From CALCMJ01 sp964475415 (lineage in GTDB: Bacteria > Bacteroidota > Bacteroidia > Chitinophagales > Saprospiraceae): a DNA stretch of 25,919 nt. Under the pieces are notes generated by a model. It worked only from the letters and a program-made list of their open reading frames with translations. It did no database searches and was not told where the DNA came from. Below are positions 17,493-25,828 of this stretch, piece after piece. The translations under genes and the position numbers were made by a program. Location: assembly GCA_964475415.1 (NCBI GenBank), contig CAYYWZ010000057.1, forward strand, positions 1-25,919. Reading direction: 5' to 3'. Position 1 is the stretch's first letter. The number at the start of each line of letters is the position of its first letter.

Positions 17493-17634
17493 CTCGCGTA
17501 AGGTGCCTGGATAGTGAGGATAAGAATCCGAAGTCCGCGCCTAGCTATTGCGCTAGATATAGGATCGAACCGAATGGTGAGCTAGTAAGGGACCGACCTG
17601 CGCGCTGCTGTACGCTTAGCGAAAGGTCACGCCC
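17493..17634 (-). repeat. GC-rich structured intergenic element of a likely dispersed Bacteroidota family
   Basis: This ~140-base stretch is clearly richer in G and C than the AT-rich surroundings. It starts 14 bases past the stop of the PorE-like gene. In minus orientation it opens GGGCGTGACC, and its ends can pair (GCGT at 17629-17632 with ACGC at 17496-17499). Internal stems: GACC/GGTC (17625-17628 with 17595-17598), CTAGC/GCTAG (17541-17545 with 17552-17556), and GGAT/ATCC (17518-17521 with 17526-17529). I recall similar elements beginning GGGCGTGCC and ending near ACGC directly after stop codons in other Bacteroidota genomes; that is memory, not a search. No coding frame is apparent. Confidence 0.6.
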
Positions 17635-17648
17635 AAAAAAACCTTGTA

Positions 17649-19898
17649 TTACTCTATTTCGTATTCTATATAGTTTGCCAAGTCAGGATATTTTTCTGCT
17701 AGCAAAAATAGATTTTGTCGCTCTACACGCTGACCATTTACAAATGGAATAACTTGAGGATTATCCACATTGTAGCCCTCTAGTTCTCTTTTGATAAAAA
17801 AGGTCTCGGTATAGTTATCATACATGCCTACAGTATATAGATATTTCTTGCTCGATGACGTATTTTCCATCATGATATGCTTATAATTTGTAAGAACTTC
17901 GTTCTTCAGCAATTTGTCAGTTTCTGCAATCTGAATCTTATAAGATAGTCCATCTTTCAACGTATTGTATAACTGATTTTCTGTTGCTCTCAGATAGTCG
18001 GGAACATCATTTTGTTCTTGGGTAATATTAAATGAAGTATTCCCCATCGGAATAAGATTCATCTCTACTCGCTTATTCATTTTCTCAGCCATAGCAACCG
18101 CCTGTCCACCTGAATCATATTTCACTAAAGGATAAGCAGAGCCTAATCCCTTCAGTAATATTCTATCTCCAGCAATGTTCTGAGCAGTAAATAGATTCTT
18201 AACCTCTTCAGCAATCTTGAGAGAAAAATAGAGATCATACTCAGGCAATCCTTCCTTAAGTGTATGTCCAACAAGCTCTATTTTTGTTCCTGGATTAGAT
18301 TGTAAAAATCTTGCTGCATCTTGCACAAGCAGCTGGTTTCTTTCTGAAACTATCTCACCGTTCTTATCTGGCAATAAGGATCTATTTTGGAAATTCAGAA
18401 TCTCTTCTGGCAATGAAGTTCCTGGTTCAGTAACAGGATATTCACTAGGATTAACTATAAGTTGTTCCTCCTCGGTCGGCGCTTCTTCATTATCTTCTTG
18501 TTCCTCTCCATAGATTTCGTCCTCATAAGAATAGATTATCTCATCGTTGGGTACGATAAAAATTTCTTCCTCTTGATATGAGTCAAGATAATTTTGCACA
18601 AAATCAGGTACTATTTTATTAGATGGCGTAACACCACTACCTCCTACCAATTCTGTCTGATATATATCAAAAGCTCCTTGACTATTAAGCAATCTATCGG
18701 ATACAAAAACTCCTGATCGACCATTCTTATGGAGTCTAAAATACAACTCGTCCTTATCAGAATTTATAGGTGGCAACATGTTTGTCGCTCTTGACCATTT
18801 ATTCTTTGAAGAACTATATTTAGAATTATAAATATCATATCCTCCTATACCCTTGATCCTATTACTACTGAAATAAAGGCTGGTACCATCCACTGCTATA
18901 TATGGAGAGACTTCATCATATATAGTATTGATCTGCGGCCCAAGGTTAAAAGGTTCTATCCAAGCGCCGTTAATCATCATCGTACCATAAAGATCATAGC
19001 CGCCATATCCGTCTAAATTCTTAGAGGCAAAAACGAAAATATTATCCTTATATACATCGAGATAGTCTACACTGTTTTCATTAAACGGAGAAGCCATTTT
19101 CTGACGCTCTAAGTACTCTGGAATTATCACACCAAAAGTATCTGCATAGACGTACTTCTCATTAAATCCTTGTGAGAAAAACAAGATCTGCCCATCATCA
19201 CTTATGTCTAATAGCACCTCATTCTCTATACCGTTCATCTCAGGATTTATCGGTAGTGCTGGCGTAAAGCTATTATTATTACTGTTAGATTCTATTCTAT
19301 ATATATCGTAGTTGTAGGAAACGACCTCTACATCAGCTTCTTGTTTATTACTTTTCCTGTTAGAAGAAAAATAGTATACATTATCATAATTAGGACTAGT
19401 CAATGGACTCATCTCATCATATGGAGAGTTCACTGCGCTTCCCATATTTACTGCCGTTCCCTTAGCAGATTTGAACCTGTAATTTATGGCTGAGTTACAA
19501 TTTTTGACATACTCTACAACGATGGGTCTAGATGGATCATCTGAGCCTACAGCTTTAAGATAATCTTTGTAAAAAGTGATAGCCTCTTTGTATTTTGACT
19601 CACTATGTTTCATCTGGCCCATCAGGAAAAGTGTTTCCGGATTCTGGTTTCCTCTGTTGATGGATTGTATAATATCCTTCTGCGCTTTTGAGAAATTATT
19701 AGTTTTGAAATAACAGTAAGCACGCTTAAAGAGTGCATCTGGATTATTATCAATATTGGCGTATTTATAAAAATATATAGCCTCTTTATATTTTTTCTCC
19801 TTGAGTAATTTACCCCCTTCAGAAAGATAGTCCTCTTGTGCTTGCAATGGAAATATTACAGCTAGGATACACAGTAATGCAAATAGTTGTTTAATCAC
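17649..19898 (-). CDS. PorE-like envelope protein: TPR, PD40 propeller, OmpA-type and SPOR-like domains
   Basis: 749 residues. A signal peptide ends near PLQAQ; there is no lipobox. TPR-like helices occupy ~22-130, a PD40 propeller ~155-430 (DEMSPLTSPNYDNVYYFSSNR, DEVSPYIAVDGTSLYFSSNR), an acidic linker ~455-500, an OmpA-type domain ~515-625, and a C-terminal ~648-722 segment whose pattern (SYKIQIAE...YLYTVGMYDNYTET...FVNGQRV) fits a SPOR-like peptidoglycan-binding domain. TPR-PD40-OmpA order resembles PorE, which links the type IX secretion machinery to peptidoglycan, but PorE is a lipoprotein. The OmpA domain is atypical: GHTL replaces GHTD, and Ile562 sits where the conserved Arg before Ala is expected. 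It lies 5 bases after the E2 gene, probably co-transcribed. Confidence 0.87.
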   Translation of the reverse strand: MIKQLFALLCILAVIFPLQAQEDYLSEGGKLLKEKKYKEAIYFYKYANIDNNPDALFKRAYCYFKTNNFSKAQKDIIQSINRGNQNPETLFLMGQMKHSESKYKEAITFYKDYLKAVGSDDPSRPIVVEYVKNCNSAINYRFKSAKGTAVNMGSAVNSPYDEMSPLTSPNYDNVYYFSSNRKSNKQEADVEVVSYNYDIYRIESNSNNNSFTPALPINPEMNGIENEVLLDISDDGQILFFSQGFNEKYVYADTFGVIIPEYLERQKMASPFNENSVDYLDVYKDNIFVFASKNLDGYGGYDLYGTMMINGAWIEPFNLGPQINTIYDEVSPYIAVDGTSLYFSSNRIKGIGGYDIYNSKYSSSKNKWSRATNMLPPINSDKDELYFRLHKNGRSGVFVSDRLLNSQGAFDIYQTELVGGSGVTPSNKIVPDFVQNYLDSYQEEEIFIVPNDEIIYSYEDEIYGEEQEDNEEAPTEEEQLIVNPSEYPVTEPGTSLPEEILNFQNRSLLPDKNGEIVSERNQLLVQDAARFLQSNPGTKIELVGHTLKEGLPEYDLYFSLKIAEEVKNLFTAQNIAGDRILLKGLGSAYPLVKYDSGGQAVAMAEKMNKRVEMNLIPMGNTSFNITQEQNDVPDYLRATENQLYNTLKDGLSYKIQIAETDKLLKNEVLTNYKHIMMENTSSSKKYLYTVGMYDNYTETFFIKRELEGYNVDNPQVIPFVNGQRVERQNLFLLAEKYPDLANYIEYEIE

Positions 19899-19903
19899 GA
19901 AAA

Positions 19904-21295
19904 TTAAATTGTTTGGTCTGAATCAAATGCTTCTAAATAATCGGCTATTCTTCTTAAAAATGAGCCTCCCAAAAATCCGTCCACTACTCTATGATCGTAG
20001 GATAAAGATAAAAATACCATCTGTCTTACTGCAATAAGATCTCCATGTTCTGTTTCGACAACTGCTGGCTTTTTTCTGATAGCTCCTGTTGCTAATATCG
20101 CTACTTGGGGTTGATTAATTATAGGCGTACCCATTACATTTCCAAAGGTTCCTACATTAGTTACTGTAAAGGTTCCATCTTGGATATCTGTCGGACTGAG
20201 CTTATTGTTACGCGCTCTATTGGCTAAATCATTTACAGCTTTTGTAAGTCCTAACAGATTGAGATGATCAGCCTGTTTTATAACTGGCACAATCAGGTTT
20301 CCTGAAGGAAGAGCTGTAGCCATCCCTAGGTTAATATAATTTTTCTTTATGATCTTATCTCCGTCCATTGAGATGTTGACCATTGGATAATCATGGAGCG
20401 CTTTGATTACGGCTTCCATAAAAATCGGTGTGAAAGTTATTTTTTCATTGTACTTAGCCTGAAAATCTTTTTTTACCTTATTTCTCCAGTTAACTATATT
20501 AGTTACATCCGCTTCTACAAAAGAGGTGACATGTGGAGAGGTGTGTTTAGACATGACCATATGGTCTGCAATGAGTTTTCTCATTCTGTCCATCTCTATA
20601 ATCTCTGTACCACCTGAAAAACTATTAGTCGCATTTTGCGCCGCTGGAGACGGTTTAGAAGCAACTGGATTATTATTCCTAGTTACTGCTGCTGCAGGGC
20701 TATTCTGAGTGCCTTGAGATTTATTATTTAGATAATGTAAAATATCCTTTTTGCTCACTCTACCGTCCTTGCCACTACCGGGAATCTGTTCTAGTTCGGC
20801 TAGAGATATATTTTCTCTCTGAGCAATATTTCTTACCAGTGGTGAATAAAACTTATTATTTCCTCTAACCGGAATAACCTCCGCGGAAGCTTCTACGGCT
20901 GCTGATTCTGTTTGCTGCATAGCAGAGGAACCATTAGAAGGTGCAAGGGGAACAGCAACAGATGGCGTTGAAGTTTCTTCTTTTACTACTACTGCTGGAC
21001 TAGGCTCTGCTGCTGGAGCTGAGATAACAGGAGTATCTGTATTAGTACTAGCTACTTCAGATTCCAAAATAGCTATAACTTTTCCTACCTCTACAATATC
21101 ATTTTCCTTATATAATAATTCTTTGATAACACCATCTACTGGCGAAGGGATTTCAGAATCTACCTTGTCTGTAGCAATTTCTAAGATGGTCTCATCCTCT
21201 GAAACCGTATCCCCTGGTTGCTTAACCCACTTAAGAATAGTAGCTTCCATAATACTTTCGCCCATCTTAGGCATTGTAAGTTCAAATTTTGCCAT
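19904..21295 (-). CDS. 2-oxo acid dehydrogenase E2 (dihydrolipoamide acyltransferase)
   Basis: 463 residues. E2 moves acyl groups from lipoyl-lysine to CoA in a 2-oxo acid dehydrogenase complex. The order is canonical: one lipoyl domain at 1-80 with the modified Lys44 in ATDKVDS; an Ala/Pro/Ser-rich linker; a peripheral subunit-binding domain at ~150-190 (SPLVRNIAQRENISLAELEQIPGSGKDGRVSKKDIL as a region); a second linker; and the catalytic domain ~230-463 with His435 and Asp439 in DHRVVDG. The start MAKFELTMPKMGESI is typical. Single lipoyl domain and sequence style suggest a branched-chain or 2-oxoglutarate type; which one cannot be decided. E1 and E3 are not in the window. It lies 41 bases after cinA and 5 bases before the PorE-like gene. 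Confidence 0.94.
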   Translation of the reverse strand: MAKFELTMPKMGESIMEATILKWVKQPGDTVSEDETILEIATDKVDSEIPSPVDGVIKELLYKENDIVEVGKVIAILESEVASTNTDTPVISAPAAEPSPAVVVKEETSTPSVAVPLAPSNGSSAMQQTESAAVEASAEVIPVRGNNKFYSPLVRNIAQRENISLAELEQIPGSGKDGRVSKKDILHYLNNKSQGTQNSPAAAVTRNNNPVASKPSPAAQNATNSFSGGTEIIEMDRMRKLIADHMVMSKHTSPHVTSFVEADVTNIVNWRNKVKKDFQAKYNEKITFTPIFMEAVIKALHDYPMVNISMDGDKIIKKNYINLGMATALPSGNLIVPVIKQADHLNLLGLTKAVNDLANRARNNKLSPTDIQDGTFTVTNVGTFGNVMGTPIINQPQVAILATGAIRKKPAVVETEHGDLIAVRQMVFLSLSYDHRVVDGFLGGSFLRRIADYLEAFDSDQTI

Positions 21296-21336
21296 AAAAT
21301 TCTTGGTTGATCTTCTAAAAAAGACAAAGTTAGCAA

Positions 21337-22578
21337 TTATTCTGCATCAATATATTTTCTGAGCATATTCAAAGCCACATTTGTAGTATAAATAATGTTT
21401 TTGTCTCTATCCTTAGACAATTGTAGTTTTTTTGTTTGAATTTTATTTTTATCTCCGCAGGCTAACCAAATCGTTCCTACAGGTTTATCTGGGGTTCCTC
21501 CTGCAGGTCCAGCTATGCCTGATACAGCTACAACTACTTCAGTTTTTAGCAATTTTAGACCACCTTTAACCATAGCAACTACCGTTTCTTCGCTTACTGC
21601 CCCATACGTGTTCAGAATTTCTTCACTTACATTAAGCAAGGACGTTTTCAGATTATAATCATAGGCCACTACAGAACCCATATAATAAGCCGATGCACCA
21701 GGAGCTGAGGTAATCGTCCTAGAAATATTACCACCAGTACAACTCTCTGCAGTGCCTACAGTAATGGACTTAGCTACGTATTTTTCTTGTAAGGCTTGTG
21801 CTAGCGTCTGCCTTCCATAACCAAACACAATGTCTGATAATCTGGAAACTATTTTCTCACTATACGATTGCAACTGTGATTCTAACTGTTGCTCATCCCT
21901 ACCTCTTCCAGATAATCTGAGCCTTACAGTGCCTAGAGAGGGCAGAAAGGCTATGGAAATGTTATCAGGAAAGCTATCCGTAATATCTTCTATCTTATCC
22001 GCAATAGTAGTCTCTCCCATTCCTATAGTTCTTATCGTCAAGTGCTTTAGAAAAATATCAGATTTATTTTTCATGAGTTCGGGGACAAGACTATGCTCGA
22101 AGATCCACTTCATCTCATAGGGCACACCAGGCATACTTACGATACAAGACTTCCTATGACGGAATAACATTCCAGGTGCTGTCCCCATAATATTTTTTAA
22201 CACCTGAACTCCTTCAGGCATATAACATTGTGCCCTAATAGTATCCGTAAGCGTTCTATTAAATTTCTTGTAGAGCGCTGTAATATGTTCGTGTACTCCT
22301 TCATCAAAATACATTTCTAAGCCGAGAAAGGAGGCTATACTTTTCTTGGTAATATCATCCTTAGTCGCTCCTAATCCTCCAGTAGTGATAACGAGATCTA
22401 CTTGCTCAGTAGCCTGAGCCAAGGTATGTACTATGGCCTCCTTAGTATCTGGTATAGAAATCATTTTTACAACCTGAATATCTAGTGAATGGAGTTCAGT
22501 AGCTAACCATGTAGAGTTAGTATCTATTATCTGACCTATAAGAATTTCATCTCCTATCGTTACAACTATCGCATTCAT
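21337..22578 (-). CDS. cinA: CinA family protein (nicotinamide-nucleotide amidase)
   Basis: 413 residues, normal full-length CinA. Residues 1-170 are the MoCF-like domain (IVTIGDEILIGQIIDTNSTWLA, TGGLGATKDDITK, MPGVPYEMKWIF), which in Thermus CinA carries ADP-ribose pyrophosphatase activity. Residues ~255-413 are the PncC-type amidase domain (TAESCTGGNISRTITSAPGAS as a region, AVSGIAGPAGGTPDKPVGTIW), which deamidates nicotinamide mononucleotide to nicotinic acid mononucleotide in pyridine nucleotide recycling. The older competence name comes from its operon in pneumococcus. Its ATG overlaps the birA stop by four bases (22575-22578), so the two are translationally coupled. Confidence 0.95.
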   Translation of the reverse strand: MNAIVVTIGDEILIGQIIDTNSTWLATELHSLDIQVVKMISIPDTKEAIVHTLAQATEQVDLVITTGGLGATKDDITKKSIASFLGLEMYFDEGVHEHITALYKKFNRTLTDTIRAQCYMPEGVQVLKNIMGTAPGMLFRHRKSCIVSMPGVPYEMKWIFEHSLVPELMKNKSDIFLKHLTIRTIGMGETTIADKIEDITDSFPDNISIAFLPSLGTVRLRLSGRGRDEQQLESQLQSYSEKIVSRLSDIVFGYGRQTLAQALQEKYVAKSITVGTAESCTGGNISRTITSAPGASAYYMGSVVAYDYNLKTSLLNVSEEILNTYGAVSEETVVAMVKGGLKLLKTEVVVAVSGIAGPAGGTPDKPVGTIWLACGDKNKIQTKKLQLSKDRDKNIIYTTNVALNMLRKYIDAE

Positions 22579-23309
22579 ATTATATATCTTATATCTCCAA
22601 AATTATAGGAATTCCTCGTCCCTTTTTCCTTTTCTACAACGAGGTGACCATTATCTAGAACATCTATTATTTTTGCCTTAAACCTATCGGCATTAAGATC
22701 TTCAAACTCACTAACAATATTATATCTATATAAGGTTTTCAGATATTCTGATTTTATTTTTGTCAAGCTTTCATCGAATACTAAATGTTTGCTCAAGTAG
22801 TCGGATAGCTTATATTGCAGCTCTAATAAAGGGTAACTATGTCCTTTTATCTGTGCTAAAGATATAGGATTAGGAATGTTTTCGGGGAAATCTAGGCTAT
22901 TGACATTGAGTCCTAAACCGAAAATACTGTACTGGATATTTCTTCCTGAGATTAGATTCTGAATAAGTATCCCCGCTAGCTTATTGTTGCCTACATATAT
23001 ATCATTTGGCCACTTTACAGAACAATCTATGCCTATATATTGTCGTAAGAACTGTACAAGTACTAGACTATATTTCATGGTTAGTTTGTAAAAGTCTGGA
23101 ACTGGAAAGCTCGAAAAAGGTAAAATCATAGAAAAACTTAGATTTAAATCTTCTCCACTGTACCATTTTCTGCCAATTTGGCCCTTTCCGTCTGACTGTT
23201 TGAACGTAAATAGGACTGTAGGAATGCTTGGTTTGTTATTTGCTATATAAGAAGAAGCATATAAATTGGTCGATTCGGACGTTTCTAAGTGGATGTATTG
23301 GCAATTCAA
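22575..23309 (-). CDS. birA: Biotin--[acetyl-CoA-carboxylase] ligase (no DNA-binding domain)
   Basis: 244 residues, group I ligase size. It activates biotin with ATP and attaches it to the carrier lysine of biotin enzymes. Visible: ETSESTNLYA near the N-terminus, the biotinyl-AMP loop at 41-50 (GKGQIGRKWY, equivalent to GRGRRGRxW), KWPNDIYV and the conserved Lys110 in NNKLAGIL, then FGLGLNVN and a small C-terminal domain (~200-244). There is no N-terminal HTH, so it should not act as a repressor. It is the first gene of the birA-cinA-E2-PorE-like group and is divergent from rsfS across 72 bases. Confidence 0.94.
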   Translation of the reverse strand: MNCQYIHLETSESTNLYASSYIANNKPSIPTVLFTFKQSDGKGQIGRKWYSGEDLNLSFSMILPFSSFPVPDFYKLTMKYSLVLVQFLRQYIGIDCSVKWPNDIYVGNNKLAGILIQNLISGRNIQYSIFGLGLNVNSLDFPENIPNPISLAQIKGHSYPLLELQYKLSDYLSKHLVFDESLTKIKSEYLKTLYRYNIVSEFEDLNADRFKAKIIDVLDNGHLVVEKEKGTRNSYNFGDIRYII

Positions 23310-23381
23310 GCAGTAATATTATAGTTACATAAAGATAGCAATCTGAATTTTAGTAATTTTATAAAAAATAGAAATAAAATA

Positions 23382-23765
23382 TTGGCAGTTACAAAGGCAC
23401 AAGATCCAGAAAAAGAAATGATAGCGCTCAATGATACAATAGTAGACGCTATTCAAGATATCAAAGGAAATAATATTATAAAGTTGGATCTTCGGAAATT
23501 AGATGGAGCTCCTACAGAATACTTTATCATATGCGAGGGTGATTCTTCTACTCAAGTAAAAGCTATTGCAGAAAACGTATCCAAACGCGTAAGAGAAGAT
23601 CTAGCACTAAATCCATCCTCTAGAGAGGGCGTCGATAATGCAAATTGGGTATTAGTAGATTATTTTAATACTGTTGTCCATGTTTTCTACCCTGAGACCA
23701 GAAGATTTTATGAACTTGAGGATTTATGGAGTGATGCAGAAATTACAGAATATCAAAATTTATAA
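23382..23765 (+). CDS. rsfS: Ribosome silencing factor RsfS
   Basis: 127 residues from a TTG start at 23382. RsfS (Iojap family) binds uL14 on the large subunit and blocks 30S joining when nutrients are low. The core matches well: DAIQDIKGNNIIKLDLRKL, APTEYFIICEGDSSTQVKAIAENV, REGVDNANWVLVDYFNTVVHVFYPETRRFYELEDLW (regions). No ATG exists upstream in frame before the birA spacer. The next in-frame ATG at 23418 would give 115 residues and still leaves the whole domain, so the start is uncertain; homologs often have a short charged N-terminal tail, which favours TTG. It is followed by ftsH after 57 bases. Confidence 0.92.
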   Translation: MAVTKAQDPEKEMIALNDTIVDAIQDIKGNNIIKLDLRKLDGAPTEYFIICEGDSSTQVKAIAENVSKRVREDLALNPSSREGVDNANWVLVDYFNTVVHVFYPETRRFYELEDLWSDAEITEYQNL

Positions 23766-23822
23766 GTTGAACCAATTTACAAATAGAAGGGTTACAACAT
23801 TACATTATATTAGCTTAGAAAA

Positions 23823-25787
23823 ATGAGTGAAAACGACAATAAAAATCCGAAGAAAATACAATTCAATTCCTACTGGATATATGGATTGGTAATTTTCTTT
23901 ATCATCGCGCTTAATTTGCTAGCACAAATTAACAATAAGACAGCAACAAGTTCTATGAGCGAACTCGTAAAAATGGTCGATAGTGATGATGTAGAAAAGG
24001 TAGAAGTTATCAACAGGAATACAGTCAATGTATTTATTAAGAATGAAGCTTTTGCCAAATACAAAATCAACGAAAACCAGTTCAATCTTTTACAGCCGCA
24101 TTTTAGCTTTGAGTATGGTGATATACCGAATCTAATAGAAAAGATGGACGAGCTCGGTAAAAATGGGCACGACGTTCAGTTGATTTTTGATTCCAAGCCC
24201 AATTACCTAGCTAACATCATGAGTTGGCTATTTCCTGTTTTGTTACTAGTAGGTTTATGGATATTCTTTATGCGTCGTATGAGTGGAGGAGCTGGAGGAC
24301 CAGGAGCACAGATTTTCAATATAGGAAAGTCCAAGGCAACCCTCTTTGATAACAGTAATACTAAAGTAAATGTAACTTTCCAAGATGTTGCTGGACTAGA
24401 AGAGGCTAAAGAAGAAGTTATGGAGGTAGTAGATTTTCTACAAAATCCTAAAAAGTATACTTCTCTAGGAGGAAAGATACCTAAGGGTGTTCTACTAGTA
24501 GGACCTCCAGGAACAGGAAAAACATTATTAGCTAAAGCTGTAGCTGGAGAAGCAGGTGTTCCTTTCTTCTCTATATCCGGTTCTGACTTTGTAGAAATGT
24601 TTGTCGGTGTAGGAGCTTCTAGAGTGAGAGACCTCTTCAAGCAAGCAAGAGAAAAAGCGCCTTGTATTGTCTTTATAGATGAGATAGATGCGATAGGAAG
24701 AGCTAGAGGAAAAGGCGCTATGCAGGGCGGAAATGATGAGAGAGAAAATACACTTAACCAATTACTTGTTGAGATGGATGGATTCTCTACAGATAAAGGA
24801 GTCATACTTATGGCGGCAACTAACAGACCTGATGTTCTAGATTCAGCGCTGATGCGTCCAGGGAGATTTGACAGACAGATAGGTATAGATAGACCAGATC
24901 TAAAAGGAAGAGAAGCGATATTCAAAGTGCACTTAAAATCTATAAAGACAAATGATGAGGTAGAGCCATCCGTATTAGCCGAGATGACACCAGGTTTTGC
25001 TGGAGCAGAGATTGCTAATGTATGTAACGAAGCTGCCCTGGTGGCTGCAAGACGAAATAAAAAGGCAGTAGAGTTAGACGACTTTAACTATGCACTAGAT
25101 AGAGTTATAGGTGGATTAGAAAAAAAGAACAAACTTATATCTCCTAGAGAGAAAGAAATTATTGCTTATCACGAGGCGGGACATGCTATCTGTGGATGGT
25201 ATCTAGAACATGCTTCTCCTCTTGTCAAAGTGACTATTGTACCAAGAGGAATAGGAACACTAGGATATGCGCAGTATCTTCCTAAGGAGGAATATATCAC
25301 GCGCACGGAACAGATGCAGGATAGAATAGCAATGACCTTAGGAGGTAGAGCAGCTGAGAAAATTGTATTCGATAAAATCTCTACAGGAGCACAAAACGAT
25401 CTAGATCAGGTTACCAAAATGGCCTACAGTATGATCGCTATCTACGGCATGAATGATAAGGTTGGAAATGTATCTTTCCATGGCATGTCTCAGGATAACT
25501 TTAATAAACCGTATTCTGATGATACCGCTACACTGATAGATGATGAGGTAAGAAAGATGATCGATGTAGAATATATCCGAGCGCAAGAGTTGCTCACGAC
25601 AAGAAGAAAAGAATTGAATATCCTAGCAGAGATGCTACTAGAAAAAGAAGTTCTCCTGAAGTCAGATGTAGAAAGACTCATCGGGAAACGTCCTTTCCCT
25701 GAAGCAGAAAAACTCATCAAAACCAATAAGGATAACGAAAAATATAATGGTATTTTCGACGAAGAAAAGTTACCATCAACCAATTAG
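23823..25787 (+). CDS. ftsH: ATP-dependent zinc metalloprotease FtsH
   Basis: 654 residues, normal length. It is an inner-membrane hexamer that extracts and degrades membrane and regulatory proteins. Two membrane helices (~17-37, ~130-150) flank a small periplasmic domain. The AAA module has Walker A at 227-234 (GPPGTGKT), the pore motif in DFVEMFVGVGASR, Walker B Asp286-Glu287, and the second region of homology TNRPDVLDSALMRPGRFDRQ. The protease domain has the zinc site His450-Glu451-His454 (HEAGH) with third ligand Asp526 (QNDLDQ). The membrane helices and all catalytic residues are intact. It is co-transcribed with rsfS, and the TAG stop lies inside the terminator inverted repeat. Confidence 0.98.
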   Translation: MSENDNKNPKKIQFNSYWIYGLVIFFIIALNLLAQINNKTATSSMSELVKMVDSDDVEKVEVINRNTVNVFIKNEAFAKYKINENQFNLLQPHFSFEYGDIPNLIEKMDELGKNGHDVQLIFDSKPNYLANIMSWLFPVLLLVGLWIFFMRRMSGGAGGPGAQIFNIGKSKATLFDNSNTKVNVTFQDVAGLEEAKEEVMEVVDFLQNPKKYTSLGGKIPKGVLLVGPPGTGKTLLAKAVAGEAGVPFFSISGSDFVEMFVGVGASRVRDLFKQAREKAPCIVFIDEIDAIGRARGKGAMQGGNDERENTLNQLLVEMDGFSTDKGVILMAATNRPDVLDSALMRPGRFDRQIGIDRPDLKGREAIFKVHLKSIKTNDEVEPSVLAEMTPGFAGAEIANVCNEAALVAARRNKKAVELDDFNYALDRVIGGLEKKNKLISPREKEIIAYHEAGHAICGWYLEHASPLVKVTIVPRGIGTLGYAQYLPKEEYITRTEQMQDRIAMTLGGRAAEKIVFDKISTGAQNDLDQVTKMAYSMIAIYGMNDKVGNVSFHGMSQDNFNKPYSDDTATLIDDEVRKMIDVEYIRAQELLTTRRKELNILAEMLLEKEVLLKSDVERLIGKRPFPEAEKLIKTNKDNEKYNGIFDEEKLPSTN

Positions 25788-25828
25788 AAAAAAAGGGATC
25801 AATGAATAGTTGATCCCTTTTTTTCTAA
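25784..25828 (+). terminator. Strong rho-independent terminator after ftsH
   Basis: A perfect 18-base inverted repeat (25784-25801 with 25811-25828) with a 9-base loop. The core GGGATCA/TGATCCC is flanked by A7 and T7, so it should work in both directions. The left arm begins one base before the ftsH TAG stop. The last ~90 bases of the window hold nothing that I recognise. Confidence 0.9.

Noticed and set aside
24203..24925. 240-codon open frame on the minus strand
   Set aside because: It is a shadow of the highly conserved ftsH AAA module, with a serine/proline-rich composition typical of antisense frames.
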